Shown one piece after another: positions 43,846-53,185 of a stretch of DNA of 64,000 nucleotides. The position numbers and the translations under genes are program-made. The notes beneath the pieces are model-generated. The model saw only the letters and a program-made list of their open reading frames with translations, was not told the origin of the DNA and searched no databases. Origin of the DNA: Paracoccaceae bacterium (GTDB lineage: Bacteria > Pseudomonadota > Alphaproteobacteria > Rhodobacterales > Rhodobacteraceae); NCBI GenBank assembly GCA_030066855.1, contig JASJAU010000008.1:1-64000 (forward strand), read 5' to 3'. The first letter of the stretch is position 1. Each line of letters starts with the position of its first letter.

Positions 43846-44439
43846 ATGCACAGGCTTGCCAGCAAAGCGATCGAGCGTTTCGTCTCGGATGCGTACGGTG
43901 ACGAGGTTTGGTCGGAGATCGCGGATCAGGCGCTTCCGGGCGAGGGCGCCTTCGAACCCATGATTCTCGACGATCCATGGATCACCGACGCAATCCTTGA
44001 TGCGGCCGAGGCGAAGCTGGGAAAACCGCGAGAGCTGATCCTTGAGGACCTCGGCGGCTATCTTGTCTCGCATCATCGCAGCGAGCCGCTTCGGAGGCTC
44101 CTTCGGTTCGGGGGGACGGATTTCCGCGGGTTTCTTTGGTCGCTGGAGGACTTGCCGGACCGGCTTCGCTTGGCCTTTTCGCCTATCAACGTCCCCGCAT
44201 TGGAGCTGCACGAATTCGGGGGGAGGGAGATGATGATTCTGGTCGAGGCGCGCTATCCTGGAACAGGATTCGTCCTAACCGGCCTCCTCCGGGGTCTGGC
44301 CGACGATTACGGGGCGCTGGCAACGATCGAGCATCGCGGAAACTTCCGGGGGTTCGGGCGCGTGACGGTGGCCATCCACGACCCGAAATTCGCGGAAGGC
44401 CGGCCTTTCGACCTGGCCCGCCCGGCCGCGACGTCTTGA
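43846..44439 (+). CDS. H-NOX (heme NO-binding) homologue lacking the heme-ligand histidine
   Basis: 197 residues with the H-NOX pattern: a helical start, LLRFGGTDFRGFLWSLEDL, then a beta domain ending LLRGLADDYG. Bacterial H-NOX proteins have the proximal heme histidine in a NLDxLHxR-type segment near residue 102; here the aligned segment is LEDLPDRL and the position is Pro104 (CCG, 44155-44157). The propionate-binding YxSxR motif is also altered (LVEAR). It may bind heme differently, bind another ligand, or act without heme. It is followed in frame by the HNOBA-GGDEF gene, so it probably regulates that cyclase. Confidence 0.8.
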   Translation: MHRLASKAIERFVSDAYGDEVWSEIADQALPGEGAFEPMILDDPWITDAILDAAEAKLGKPRELILEDLGGYLVSHHRSEPLRRLLRFGGTDFRGFLWSLEDLPDRLRLAFSPINVPALELHEFGGREMMILVEARYPGTGFVLTGLLRGLADDYGALATIEHRGNFRGFGRVTVAIHDPKFAEGRPFDLARPAATS

Positions 44440-44442
44440 GCC

Positions 44443-45621
44443 TTGGGCAACGCCGGCATCTCTCTCGGGCAGGGCTCGTTGGCGCGGCTCTTGCCCATGC
44501 ACGCCGTTATCGGCGCGGATGGAAACCTCATCCAGGCCGGACCGACCCTTGAGCGAATCGCGCCCGGGTGCGCGGGCCGTCCATTCTTCGAGCGCTTCGA
44601 CATCCGACGGCCCTGCCGGATCGACTCGATCGAGGCTTTGCGGCGGTTTGCGCCGCTTGATCTGCGGGTGCGGCTTACGGGGCCAGCGCCCTTGGATTTG
44701 CGCGGGGTGGCGGTTTTGATCGAGGGCGGCTCACGCGCGCTTCTCAACCTGTCCTTCGGAGTTCACATACGCGAGGCGGTGTCCAAGAACGCCTTGTCGC
44801 TCGACGATTTCGCGGCGACCGACTTGGCGGTCGAGATGCTCTATCTGATTGAGGCGAAGGACGCCGCGATGGCCGAGAACAACCGGCTGATTCAGCGTCT
44901 GGAGGCCGCGCGCAGCGATGCCGAGGCGTTGTCGGCAACGGATCCGCTTACCGGCCTGCCGAACCGGCGGGCGCTGGAAAGCGACATGAAGCAGCTTGTC
45001 GAGCTATCGCAGCCCTTCGCCGTCATGGCAATCGACCTGGATTTCTTCAAAGAGGTGAACGACACCCACGGCCATTCCGCCGGGGACGCCGTCCTCGTGG
45101 AAACGGCCGGGCGCCTGACCGCGCATCTCGATACCGGAGATATCCTGGCCCGCATTGGCGGCGACGAGTTCCTCGCCATCGTCAGAGGCGACCAATCGGA
45201 GGCGCGGTTGGACCGGCTGGCCCGGGCGATGATCGACACCTTGAAGCGACCCTACGCGGTGGACGATATCCGATGCAGGATCGCCGCCAGCATCGGCATA
45301 AGCCAGACCGATGGCGGCGGCGACGACACGGCGGACGATCTGGTCGCGCTGGCGGACGCGGCGCTCTACGATCAAAGCGGGCGGGACGCGGCCGTGTCAC
45401 GCTCGGCCCGCGCCCCGCTCCTTGATCGCCTGTCCCTGCGCTCGCCTCTGCTCGAAAAGCTTATGCTTCAGAGACCCAGTCCGTCGCCCGACCCGTCGTT
45501 GTGTTCGCTGCCACCGCCGTCGCCGATGCCGACGAGCATAAGCTGGTCGGTGAAGCGCGGCGGAGTCACGATGATGTTGTACAGCTCGGTTGTCTCCAGG
45601 CCGGCGTTGAAGAGGGGCTGA
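44443..45621 (+). CDS. HNOBA-GGDEF diguanylate cyclase paired with the H-NOX protein
   Basis: 392 residues. An N-terminal HNOBA-like domain (LLPMHAVIGADGNLIQAG; FDIRRPC), a short helical linker (about 130-165) and a GGDEF domain with an intact RIGGDEF active site. The inhibitory I-site (RxxD) is degenerate, reading DTGD. It would make c-di-GMP under control of the H-NOX protein. It starts at TTG 44443, only three bases after the H-NOX TGA and in the same frame, with no clear ribosome site. The last ~50 residues lie antisense to the next gene and look non-domain, so the stop may have moved downstream. Confidence 0.8.
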   Translation: MGNAGISLGQGSLARLLPMHAVIGADGNLIQAGPTLERIAPGCAGRPFFERFDIRRPCRIDSIEALRRFAPLDLRVRLTGPAPLDLRGVAVLIEGGSRALLNLSFGVHIREAVSKNALSLDDFAATDLAVEMLYLIEAKDAAMAENNRLIQRLEAARSDAEALSATDPLTGLPNRRALESDMKQLVELSQPFAVMAIDLDFFKEVNDTHGHSAGDAVLVETAGRLTAHLDTGDILARIGGDEFLAIVRGDQSEARLDRLARAMIDTLKRPYAVDDIRCRIAASIGISQTDGGGDDTADDLVALADAALYDQSGRDAAVSRSARAPLLDRLSLRSPLLEKLMLQRPSPSPDPSLCSLPPPSPMPTSISWSVKRGGVTMMLYSSVVSRPALKRG

Positions 45622-46094
45622 TAGGTCGCCCAGGTCTCCACCACGATCGCTGAATCCGCGTCGGCGAGGATCGGGACGTGGGGCGTCACAATAACCTCGA
45701 TGTCCCCCTGCTCGAGGTCCGGCTTGCCGCTGACGCCGCGCGACCAGACCATGACGTGCTTGTCGTCTTCCTCATCGTAGCGCACCACGGTCACCCTCAT
45801 GGCCACGTCGTTGCCTGTTCGCGTGAGCCAGCCGAAGACGCCGTTCATCCCGTTCAGGTAGTCCATGTCGATCAGATTGGTCTCTCGCGAGAGCAGATCG
45901 CCGACGGTATAAGCCGCCTTGAGGTTGATGTTCCGCTCGCGCAGGCCCTCGAAGAAGACATACATCCCGAGGTAGGCGAAAAGGAGCATCGGCAGAACCA
46001 GCACCGCCTCGACCGAAAGGGTGCCGGATTCCGAGCGACGGAGGAAAGAGATTCGGTTCCGGATGCCGGACGCTATCTTGTGACTGAGTTCCAT
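45468..46094 (-). CDS. TadE/TadG-type pilus assembly protein
   Basis: 208 residues. A basic start is followed by the TadE-like motif GTLSVEAVLVLPMLLFAYLGMYVFFEG (one membrane helix with the conserved Glu), then an extracytoplasmic part ending in a Gly/Asp-rich tail. I use ATG 46094 because GAGG is nine bases upstream; ATG 46103 is the alternative. It overlaps the cyclase gene by 154 bases in antisense. One of three Tad genes here; the Tad secretion ATPase and flp genes are not in the window. Confidence 0.8.
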   Translation of the reverse strand: MELSHKIASGIRNRISFLRRSESGTLSVEAVLVLPMLLFAYLGMYVFFEGLRERNINLKAAYTVGDLLSRETNLIDMDYLNGMNGVFGWLTRTGNDVAMRVTVVRYDEEDDKHVMVWSRGVSGKPDLEQGDIEVIVTPHVPILADADSAIVVETWATYQPLFNAGLETTELYNIIVTPPRFTDQLMLVGIGDGGGSEHNDGSGDGLGL

Positions 46095-46106
46095 GACGCG
46101 CATCCT

Positions 46107-46643
46107 CTAGTTCGGCTCGTTCACAAAGGCGGACGAGGTGCTGACGATGTAGCCGCCCGAGGCGTCCTTGGGCATCGAACGCCCGACGCCGATGGTCGGG
46201 AAGAACGGATCCATAATCGCGCAGACCCGCATCAGCATGAGCTCGTTTTCCTGCCCGTTCTGAAAGCTAATGACCGGCTCGATGTCCTCGTCCCTTTGCA
46301 CGCAGTCGATGTCGCCGTCGAGCGTGGCCCAGGCGGTCTGATCGACAGGGATCATTTCGATTTTCAGGACACTCGCGCATTCGCCTATTACCAGCGCTTC
46401 CGCGCAGATGTCGTCGACCACGTCTTCGTATTCGATGTTGTTGCCCGAGCTCAGGCGGATGTCTCGAACGACAATGTCCGTCGCCCGCTCGAGCATGACG
46501 GCGCGGACGTTCATCATCGCTACTTCGAATGCCGAGATGAAGAGCGTGAAGAACACGGGGAATAAGAGCACGAACTCGATCGACGCGGCGCCGGCCTCGT
46601 CCTGTCCGCGCCTTGCGATGGATATGAGAAATCGCCTGATCAT
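46107..46643 (-). CDS. tadE: TadE-family pseudopilin
   Basis: 178 residues. GAASIEFVLLFPVFFTLFISAFEVAMM near 19-45 is the TadE signature with the conserved Glu at the processing site. The rest is extracytoplasmic and contains three cysteines that may form disulfides. ATG 46643 has GAGG upstream; a GTG one codon earlier is too near. Part of a Tad-type adhesion or secretion pilus. Confidence 0.82.
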   Translation of the reverse strand: MIRRFLISIARRGQDEAGAASIEFVLLFPVFFTLFISAFEVAMMNVRAVMLERATDIVVRDIRLSSGNNIEYEDVVDDICAEALVIGECASVLKIEMIPVDQTAWATLDGDIDCVQRDEDIEPVISFQNGQENELMLMRVCAIMDPFFPTIGVGRSMPKDASGGYIVSTSSAFVNEPN

Positions 46644-46650
46644 CACGTCC

Positions 46651-48276
46651 TCACTGCGTCAGCTTGAGTTGGTTGATCTGGTTTGCGATCGACGCGAAGG
46701 CGTAATCAATGTCGAGCCCTTCAACCCGGTAGAAGTGGTTCGGGGTCGACGCGCAATCGCGCATGACGCCGGCCGAGTAGTCGGTGACTTCGAAGCCGAT
46801 CGCGAAGATGATCACGTTCTCGTCTTTGGCCGTCGTGCAGATCTCGTCCAGGCGCGCGTCCTTGACGCTGGCGCTCACCGTATTGCGCGGGCCGTAGAGA
46901 TTGTCCCAGTAGTCGTCGGCGTCCCAGTATTGGGTGTAGTGCATATTGTAGGCGCGCCAGGACATGTTCATCCAGGCCCAGACATCCAGCCAATCGAGGC
47001 GGACCGCCTGGCTTGAGGAGCCAGAGCCGTCGCTGTCATAGGGGTTGTCGATCCAGTAACGGCCGGGCTGGTACCAGTACTCCTCCCACCAGTCGTTGTC
47101 GCCGTCGCGGTCGCGATACTCCGTATCATCAGATGAGAAGCGTCCGGTCGCGGTGTCGCGATAGATCGGGCTTTGCCCTTCTTTGTACGCGTCTTCGAGA
47201 TAGTATTGGGTCGTGTTGATCCCGTCGGTCATCACGACGATGAACTTCAGCGTGTCCGCGCGATCGTAGGCGAAGGGCCGCTGCGAGAACCCTGCCGGAA
47301 CGCCACTTCCGATCATCGAGTTGAGCTGGCCGTTCATCGACGGGTCGAGGAGCGCGGCGCCCCATTTGACCGCGATGTCGATCGAGGTGTTGCCGCCGGC
47401 CTCGAAGTCATCGATCTGGTCCTTCAGGCTCTCGGTGTCGTTCGTCCAGGGCTGGATGTCGAAGTAGGCATCGTTGCGGCATACGAAAGTGCGTGGCGAC
47501 CGCCCGTAGCGGTAGTTGCGCCAGGGGTCGAAATGCGCGGTCTGCGACAGGGGCGTCGTGTGGTCGATGGCCAGCTCGTCAAAGTCGTCGGCCGGGAAGT
47601 TCACGCAATGCGAATAGTTGTGGTTGTGCTCAGTGTTCATCAGCCCGAGGAGCGTTGGTCCCGCCGAGACCTGGGTGGAATAGGGCACGAGCGAGACCGA
47701 GACGCGGCCGTCCACGGCGCCGGCCAGAATCTCGTCGACGAAATCCTTCGCGGCGGTCTGCATGCGCTGTAATTTTTGGTTCGACCCCATCGAGCCGGAG
47801 ACGTCGAGAACGAGAGACACCTCGATGTCGTTGATCGCCTCGGTCGCTTCCGAAATCGTCCCGACCGGCAGGGTGTCGATGCCCATCATGTGCATCAAAA
47901 CCGTGGGGACGTCACGCTGCACCGTCACCGACACCTGGCGGCCGGTGATGACCGGGAAGCTGCCGAGCTCGGTGACGTTGATGTCTTCGTCTTCGACGTC
48001 GATCCCGACCTTGGCCATGTAGTCCTTGACGACCACTTTCGGGTCGACGGTCTGGTCGAGGTTGGCGGCGGCCAACACGGCGCGGTCGCTCGAGTTCTGG
48101 ATATGCGTCCGCTCGTTCTCGTTGATCATTACGTCCACGGCGATGCCGCCGAACAGGATCATGCAGAAGAAGAGAAAGAGCGAGAAGATGGTCATCGACC
48201 CCTCTTCGGCGCGAGTAAACCGCTGGCTATAGCCAGGGGAGTTTTCTGTTTCGAGGACGTTCAGGGGGGTCATCAT
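46651..48276 (-). CDS. tadG: TadG-like protein with von Willebrand factor A domain
   Basis: 541 residues. The N-terminal TadG helix is GSMTIFSLFLFFCMILFGGIAVDVM. A VWA domain follows with MIDAS motif DVSGSMGSNQ, and it carries a long Tyr/Trp/Asp-rich insert (about 390-470) with many aromatic residues (for example YYLEDAYKEGQSPIY). Probably a surface-exposed pilus-associated adhesin or assembly factor. The open frame reaches 48339, but ATG 48276 gives the expected short N-terminus. Confidence 0.85.
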   Translation of the reverse strand: MMTPLNVLETENSPGYSQRFTRAEEGSMTIFSLFLFFCMILFGGIAVDVMINENERTHIQNSSDRAVLAAANLDQTVDPKVVVKDYMAKVGIDVEDEDINVTELGSFPVITGRQVSVTVQRDVPTVLMHMMGIDTLPVGTISEATEAINDIEVSLVLDVSGSMGSNQKLQRMQTAAKDFVDEILAGAVDGRVSVSLVPYSTQVSAGPTLLGLMNTEHNHNYSHCVNFPADDFDELAIDHTTPLSQTAHFDPWRNYRYGRSPRTFVCRNDAYFDIQPWTNDTESLKDQIDDFEAGGNTSIDIAVKWGAALLDPSMNGQLNSMIGSGVPAGFSQRPFAYDRADTLKFIVVMTDGINTTQYYLEDAYKEGQSPIYRDTATGRFSSDDTEYRDRDGDNDWWEEYWYQPGRYWIDNPYDSDGSGSSSQAVRLDWLDVWAWMNMSWRAYNMHYTQYWDADDYWDNLYGPRNTVSASVKDARLDEICTTAKDENVIIFAIGFEVTDYSAGVMRDCASTPNHFYRVEGLDIDYAFASIANQINQLKLTQ

Positions 48277-48705
48277 CGAACTCACATATAAATTGCCGGT
48301 GCGTGGGCCGACCGGTGGCGCGCCGCGGCAGATGTCCAATTCTTTGGTAGTTACCCCTTCGCTAAGTCCGGTTTTTGTCGAGATTGCGGCAGTGATGAGA
48401 CGCGAAGGCGGCGGGCGTTTCGATTTTTCGCGGTTTTCGGGCGTTTAAACGCACTGTTTCTATGGCGTTGACGAAATGTGGCGGCATTTCCGGGAATGTG
48501 GCGGCGGGCTCGTTTGGTTGAACCGGATTGCGCTTCAATCGCCCAGATCTCGCAGCATTGGCGAGAGGCATGGCGGCGGAGTCGGTTGAGGCGGCCGCAG
48601 CAGGGAAACTTTCGAATTCGAGCGATCTCGTCGCCTTGATCCATGTCAGCGCGGGCGCGCCGGTGATGGCCGAGATTGAGTGCGGAAACGAGAGGTCCCA
48701 ACGCG
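48277..48705. promoter_or_regulatory. Divergent regulatory region between tadG and hydrogenase genes
   Basis: 429 bases with no convincing gene. It holds the perfect 12-base palindrome GCGTTTAAACGC (48441-48452) and a direct repeat AATGTGGCGGC (48475-48485 and 48495-48505) spaced exactly 20 bases, two helical turns. A degenerate FNR-like site (TTGAT-CCAT-GTCAG, 48636-48649) lies about 57 bases ahead of the hydrogenase start but does not meet the consensus. Confidence 0.5.
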
Positions 48706-49809
48706 ATGGAACGCGCAGCCGCACTAGACGACCCGCGCCCGGTTTTGAGCGCCTTGATCGAAGCGGGGTACCGCGTAATCGCGCCGGTGGAGCAAGACGG
48801 CGCCATCCGCTACCTGCCCGCCGTTGATCCCGATAGCCTTCCAAAGGGCCGGATCGACAGTCAAACGCCCGGCAGCTACCGGCTGGAAGATGGCGATCCG
48901 GAGCGGTGGTTCGACTATGTCGTCAGCCCCGAAAGCTGGAAGGCCTGGCTCTATCCGGCCCGGCGCAAGATGTGGACCTCGACGCGCTCGGAGGACGGGT
49001 TGAGCTTTGAGCGCCCGGAGGCCGAATGGACTCCGACCGCCTTCTTTGGCGTCCGGCCTTGCGACCTGGCCGCGATCGAGAAGCAGGACGCGATCCTCAA
49101 GGACGGCGCGTTCGCCGATCCGGACTACGCCCATCGCCGCGAAAACGCGCTGATCGTCGTGATTCAATGCGCGCGGTCGGCCGAGACGTGTTTCTGCGCT
49201 TCGATGAACACCGGGCCGAGGGCGCAGGCCGGGTTCGACATCGCGCTGACCGAGCTGGGCGCGGAGGCCGATCATCGATTTCTCGTCGAGGCGGGGAGCG
49301 AGGCGGGCGCCCGCGTGCTGGAGGGCCTGACCGAGGACGCCACCGAGGCCGACAAGGACGCGGCCCACGCAGCAACCAACGCCGCAGCCGCTTCGCAGAT
49401 TCGGGTGATGCCAGAAAATGTTGCCGCCGGATTGAAAGCGCGACTCACCGCGCCCGAATGGGACGACGTCGCCAAGCGCTGCCTGAACTGCGCCAATTGC
49501 ACGATGGCTTGCCCGACCTGCTTCTGTTCAGACGTGCAGGACACCAGCGACCTGACCGGCGATCTGACCGACCGCTGGCGGGTCTGGGACAGCTGCTTCA
49601 ACCCCGATTTCAGCTACATCCACGGCGGCGCGGTACGGACGAGCTCGATGTCGCGCTATCGCCAGTGGATGACGCACAAGCTGTCGTCCTGGCACGATCA
49701 GTTCGGCGCCTCGGGCTGCGTCGGCTGCGGGCGCTGCATCGCGTGGTGTCCCGTCGGGATCGATATCGTGGCCGAGGCGGAGACGCTGATGGCCCAACCG
49801 GAGGACTGA
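48706..49809 (+). CDS. [NiFe] hydrogenase iron-sulfur subunit beta (group 3b-like)
   Basis: 367 residues. Two 4Fe-4S ferredoxin motifs near the C-terminus: CLNCANCTMACPTCFC and CVGCGRCIAWCPVG. The N-terminal part is like the HydB/sulfhydrogenase beta family, with GVRPCDLAAIEKQD and extra cysteines (CARSAETCFCAS). It passes electrons between the hydrogenase module and the NAD(P)-binding gamma subunit. ATG 48706 follows GAGAGG; upstream frame from 48676 has no ribosome site. First gene of a six-gene operon. Confidence 0.87.
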   Translation: MERAAALDDPRPVLSALIEAGYRVIAPVEQDGAIRYLPAVDPDSLPKGRIDSQTPGSYRLEDGDPERWFDYVVSPESWKAWLYPARRKMWTSTRSEDGLSFERPEAEWTPTAFFGVRPCDLAAIEKQDAILKDGAFADPDYAHRRENALIVVIQCARSAETCFCASMNTGPRAQAGFDIALTELGAEADHRFLVEAGSEAGARVLEGLTEDATEADKDAAHAATNAAAASQIRVMPENVAAGLKARLTAPEWDDVAKRCLNCANCTMACPTCFCSDVQDTSDLTGDLTDRWRVWDSCFNPDFSYIHGGAVRTSSMSRYRQWMTHKLSSWHDQFGASGCVGCGRCIAWCPVGIDIVAEAETLMAQPED

Positions 49810-49812
49810 GCC

Positions 49813-50283
49813 ATGGTTATCAAGACAATACGCGACATCCTGGAAGAGCATCCGGCGTTCAAGAGTTTCGACGACGACGCGCTCGACCTGATTTCGGGCT
49901 GCGGAACGAACGAGCACTTCGCCGCCGGATCAATGATCCTGCGGGAGGGCGACGACGCCAGCAAGGTGCATATCCTGCGCAAAGGCGACGCGGCAATCGA
50001 GATCGCGGCCCCCGGCACCGGCCCGCTGATCGTTGAGACGCTTCATGCCGGGGATGTGGTCGACTGGTCCTGGCTGGTGCCGCCGCGCCGCGCCATGTCG
50101 GACGCCCGCGCGGTGACCGAGGTCTCCGCCATCTCGCTCGACGCGAATTGCGTGCTCGGCAAGTGCGACGAGCATCCGAACCTGGGCTACCAGATGTTCA
50201 AGCTTTGGCTGCCGCACCTGGCCGAACGGGTGCGGAACGGACGGATGCAGCTTCTTGATCTGTATGGCGCCAATGCGGGATAG
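49813..50283 (+). CDS. Cyclic-nucleotide-binding domain protein in the hydrogenase operon
   Basis: 156 residues. The CNB/Crp-like beta-roll is visible (FAAGSMILREGDDASKVHILRKGDAAIEI; GDVVDWSWLVPPRRAMSDARAVTEV). There is no helix-turn-helix, so it is not a transcription factor. Such genes recur inside group 3b operons; the protein may couple a nucleotide or redox signal to the enzyme. Overlaps the gamma gene by 11 bases. Confidence 0.85.
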   Translation: MVIKTIRDILEEHPAFKSFDDDALDLISGCGTNEHFAAGSMILREGDDASKVHILRKGDAAIEIAAPGTGPLIVETLHAGDVVDWSWLVPPRRAMSDARAVTEVSAISLDANCVLGKCDEHPNLGYQMFKLWLPHLAERVRNGRMQLLDLYGANAG

Positions 50284-51133
50284 CGCGGAACCTCACACGG
50301 CCATCGCCGACCCGATGCTGCCCATTGCGATGCGGGTCTCGGAGGCTTGGCGCGAGCTTGACGACGTCGTCTCGCTCCGGCTCGTGACCAAGGACGGGGC
50401 GCCCTTCGCATTCGCCCCGGGGCAGTTCAACATGCTCTACGCCTTCGGCGTGGGGGAGGCGGCTATCTCGATCTCTGGGGACCCGGCGCGAACAGGCGAG
50501 CTATTGCACACGATCCGCGATGTGGGCGCTGTATCGGGCGCGCTTACCCGGCTCAAGGCGGGCGATGAGGTCGGCGTCCGCGGTCCCTTCGGATCGTCCT
50601 GGCCAGTTGACAGCGAGCATGACCGGCATCTCCTGTTTGTCGCCGGCGGTTTGGGTCTGGCGCCGCTTCGGCCCGCCATCTACCGCGCTCTCGCGACCCG
50701 TCATCGCTTCGCCAGCATTACGCTCATCATGGGCGCGAGGTCGCCGCGCGATCTGCTTTATCCTTATCAACTGGCCGGGTGGACGGCGAGCCACGCCCTC
50801 CGCCTCAATATCACGGTCGACCATGCCGGGCCTGAGTGGACCGGGTCCGTGGGCGTCGTCACGACCGAGTTCGCCCGCGCGCTGGCCGGCATCGACCCTG
50901 CGAAGGTATCGGCCTATCTTTGCGGCCCGGAGATCATGATGCGTTTCGGCGCGATGGGACTTGCCGACATGGGTGTGTCGACCGAGCGGATGTGGCTCTC
51001 GATGGAGCGGTCTATGAAATGTGCGATCGGTCTTTGCGGCCACTGCCAGTTCGGGCCCGACTTCGTTTGCAAAGACGGGCCGGTCTTTCGCCATGATGAA
51101 ATCGCCCGTCGCCTGACGCTGAAGGAGATCTGA
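50273..51133 (+). CDS. Hydrogenase subunit gamma, FAD/NAD(P)-binding
   Basis: 286 residues with the ferredoxin-NADP-reductase fold: [22 protein letters not shown] (FAD), [12 protein letters not shown] (NAD(P)) and [11 protein letters not shown]. The C-terminal C-x4-C-x2-C-x8-C cluster ([19 protein letters not shown]) binds [2Fe-2S]. It links the enzyme to the NAD(P)H pool. ATG 50273; the frame from 50255 begins inside the CNB gene. Two bases to the next gene. Confidence 0.88.
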   Translation: MRDSAEPHTAIADPMLPIAMRVSEAWRELDDVVSLRLVTKDGAPFAFAPGQFNMLYAFGVGEAAISISGDPARTGELLHTIRDVGAVSGALTRLKAGDEVGVRGPFGSSWPVDSEHDRHLLFVAGGLGLAPLRPAIYRALATRHRFASITLIMGARSPRDLLYPYQLAGWTASHALRLNITVDHAGPEWTGSVGVVTTEFARALAGIDPAKVSAYLCGPEIMMRFGAMGLADMGVSTERMWLSMERSMKCAIGLCGHCQFGPDFVCKDGPVFRHDEIARRLTLKEI

Positions 51134-51134
51134 G

Positions 51135-51899
51135 ATGGACAAGCTGAGGGTCGGCGTCTGGAAGTTCGCCTCATGCGACGGCTGCCAGCTTTCGCTTCTC
51201 GATTGCGAGGACGAGCTTCTGGCCATCGCAGACAGCGTTCACATCGCGCATTTCCTTGAGGCGACCAGCCGGATCGAGGGCGGGCCTTATGACATCGGCT
51301 TCGTCGAAGGTTCGGTCACGACCGAACACGACGCGCAGCGCATTCAGGACATTCGCGCCGAGACCAAGGTGCTCGTCACAATCGGCGCTTGCGCGACGAC
51401 CGGCGGCATTCAGGCGCTGCGCAACTACGCCGACCACGGCGAATGGATGCGCGAGGTCTATGCGCATCCGGAGTACATCCAGGCGCTCGACACTTCCTCG
51501 CCTATTGCTGATCACGTGAAAGTCGATCTGGAGGTCCACGGCTGCCCTGTGAACAAAAACCAGCTGATCGAGCTGATCACGGCGACGATCGCGGCGCGGA
51601 AGCCCAACATTCCGAACATGGCGCAATGCGTGGAGTGCAAGCGCGCCGGAACGACTTGCGTGATGGTGTCCAAGGGTATTCCTTGCCTAGGCCCGGTGAC
51701 CCGCGCAGGGTGCGGAAATCTCTGCCCGTCTATGGGGCGCGGATGCTACGGATGTTTCGGACCGCTCAAGGGTGGTAACACCGAAGCGCTGATGGCCGAG
51801 TTTGCGGCCCTGGGCGTCGCAGAGGCCGACAGTCAGCATCTGTTCCGGGGCTTCACTGCGGCTGCGCCGGAGTTTGAGCGGGCAGGAGGGCTGAAATGA
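51135..51899 (+). CDS. [NiFe] hydrogenase small subunit delta
   Basis: 254 residues. CDGCQ near 14-18 supplies proximal-cluster cysteines, with further cluster cysteines in [28 protein letters not shown] and [17 protein letters not shown]. No Tat signal is present, so the enzyme is cytoplasmic. The larger number of cysteines after the first domain fits group 3 small subunits. Coupled to the large subunit by ATGA. Confidence 0.9.
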   Translation: MDKLRVGVWKFASCDGCQLSLLDCEDELLAIADSVHIAHFLEATSRIEGGPYDIGFVEGSVTTEHDAQRIQDIRAETKVLVTIGACATTGGIQALRNYADHGEWMREVYAHPEYIQALDTSSPIADHVKVDLEVHGCPVNKNQLIELITATIAARKPNIPNMAQCVECKRAGTTCVMVSKGIPCLGPVTRAGCGNLCPSMGRGCYGCFGPLKGGNTEALMAEFAALGVAEADSQHLFRGFTAAAPEFERAGGLK

Positions 51900-53185
51900 C
51901 CGAACGCACGATCAAAGTCGACGCTCTTGCCAGGGTCGAGGGCGAAGGCGCACTCTATCTGAAGGTAAAGGGTAACACACTGGAGGATGTGAAGTTCCGC
52001 ATCTTCGAGCCGCCTCGGTATTTCGAGGCGCTGCTCAAGGGCCGCCCGGCGGCGGACGCGCCCGACATCACCTCCCGCATCTGCGGCATCTGCCCGATCG
52101 CCTATATAATGAGCGCCAGTCACGCCGTCGAAAGCGCGCTGGGCATTGAAATCACGCCGGAGATCCACGCCCTTCGCCGCCTGCTCTATTGCGGCGAGTG
52201 GATTCAAAGCCATACGCTGCACGCCGCGATGCTGCACGCGCCCGATTTCCTCGATCTGGACGATGCCTTCGAGATCGCCCGCGCCAACCCGGAACTCGTG
52301 AAGACCGCGCTGCGCATCAAGAAGCTCGGCAATTCGTTGATGGAGGTGATCGGAGGTCGCGCGGTGCATCCGGTGAACACGCGGATTGGCGGGTTCTACT
52401 CCGCGCCAGATCCGGAGAAGGTCGCAGCGCTCATTCCAGAGCTGGAGTGGGGGGCGGACGCCGCGCGCGAAGTTGCGATCGCCTTCTCGGGCTTCGACTT
52501 CCCAGAGGATTACGGCGACTACACCTTCGTCTCACTCGTCCACCCCAATATCTATCCGATCATGGAAGGCCGCATCGGATCCAACAAAGGGCTGGACATC
52601 GACATTTCCGAGTACCCGGACCACTTCTACGAGACCCACGTGGAGCATTCGAATGCGCTCCACGGTCATATGAAGGATGGGTCGCGCTACCTGGTCGGGC
52701 CTTTGGCCCGCTATGCCAACAACTACGCGCGTCTGCCTGAAGCCTGCCGCGAGACCGCTCAGGTATGCGGGCTCGACCCGGTTGTCCAGAACCCGTTCAA
52801 ATCAATCGTCGTGCGCATGGTCGAGGTGCAGTTCGCGTGCCTCGAGGCCGCGCGGATCGCCCGCGCCTATGTCGCGCCTAATCCGGTGCATGTCGATTGC
52901 TCGCCAGCCGCTGGGGAGGGGCACGGCTGCACCGAGGCGCCGCGCGGCATCTGCTATCATCACTATGCCATTGATGATGAGGCGAAAGTTCTGTCGTCGA
53001 CCATCATTCCGCCGACCTCGCAGAACCAGCCGCAGATCGAGGCGGACCTGACACGGGTCGCGGGCCGATCGCTCAATCTGGACAACGATGCGCTTCGTCA
53101 CATCTGCGAGCAGACGATCCGCAACTACGATCCTTGCATCTCCTGCGCGACGCATTTCCTGAAACTGACCGTCGACCGTGATTGA
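51896..53185 (+). CDS. [NiFe] hydrogenase large subunit alpha
   Basis: 429 residues. L1 motif SRICGICP supplies Cys63 and Cys66, and L2 motif DPCISCATH supplies Cys414 and Cys417, so all four nickel ligands are intact. The last nine residues (421-429) follow the His and would be removed on maturation. Together with the beta, gamma and delta subunits it forms a bidirectional NADP-linked (group 3b-like) enzyme; such enzymes can also reduce sulfur. No hyp nickel-insertion genes are in the window. Confidence 0.92.
   Translation: MTERTIKVDALARVEGEGALYLKVKGNTLEDVKFRIFEPPRYFEALLKGRPAADAPDITSRICGICPIAYIMSASHAVESALGIEITPEIHALRRLLYCGEWIQSHTLHAAMLHAPDFLDLDDAFEIARANPELVKTALRIKKLGNSLMEVIGGRAVHPVNTRIGGFYSAPDPEKVAALIPELEWGADAAREVAIAFSGFDFPEDYGDYTFVSLVHPNIYPIMEGRIGSNKGLDIDISEYPDHFYETHVEHSNALHGHMKDGSRYLVGPLARYANNYARLPEACRETAQVCGLDPVVQNPFKSIVVRMVEVQFACLEAARIARAYVAPNPVHVDCSPAAGEGHGCTEAPRGICYHHYAIDDEAKVLSSTIIPPTSQNQPQIEADLTRVAGRSLNLDNDALRHICEQTIRNYDPCISCATHFLKLTVDRD

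Noticed and set aside
45678-46565. 295-codon open frame on the plus strand
   Set aside because: Antisense to two TadE-type genes with clear pseudopilin motifs.
48636-48649. FNR-like site TTGAT-CCAT-GTCAG upstream of the hydrogenase
   Set aside because: The second half matches ATCAA at only three of five bases; too weak to claim without binding data.
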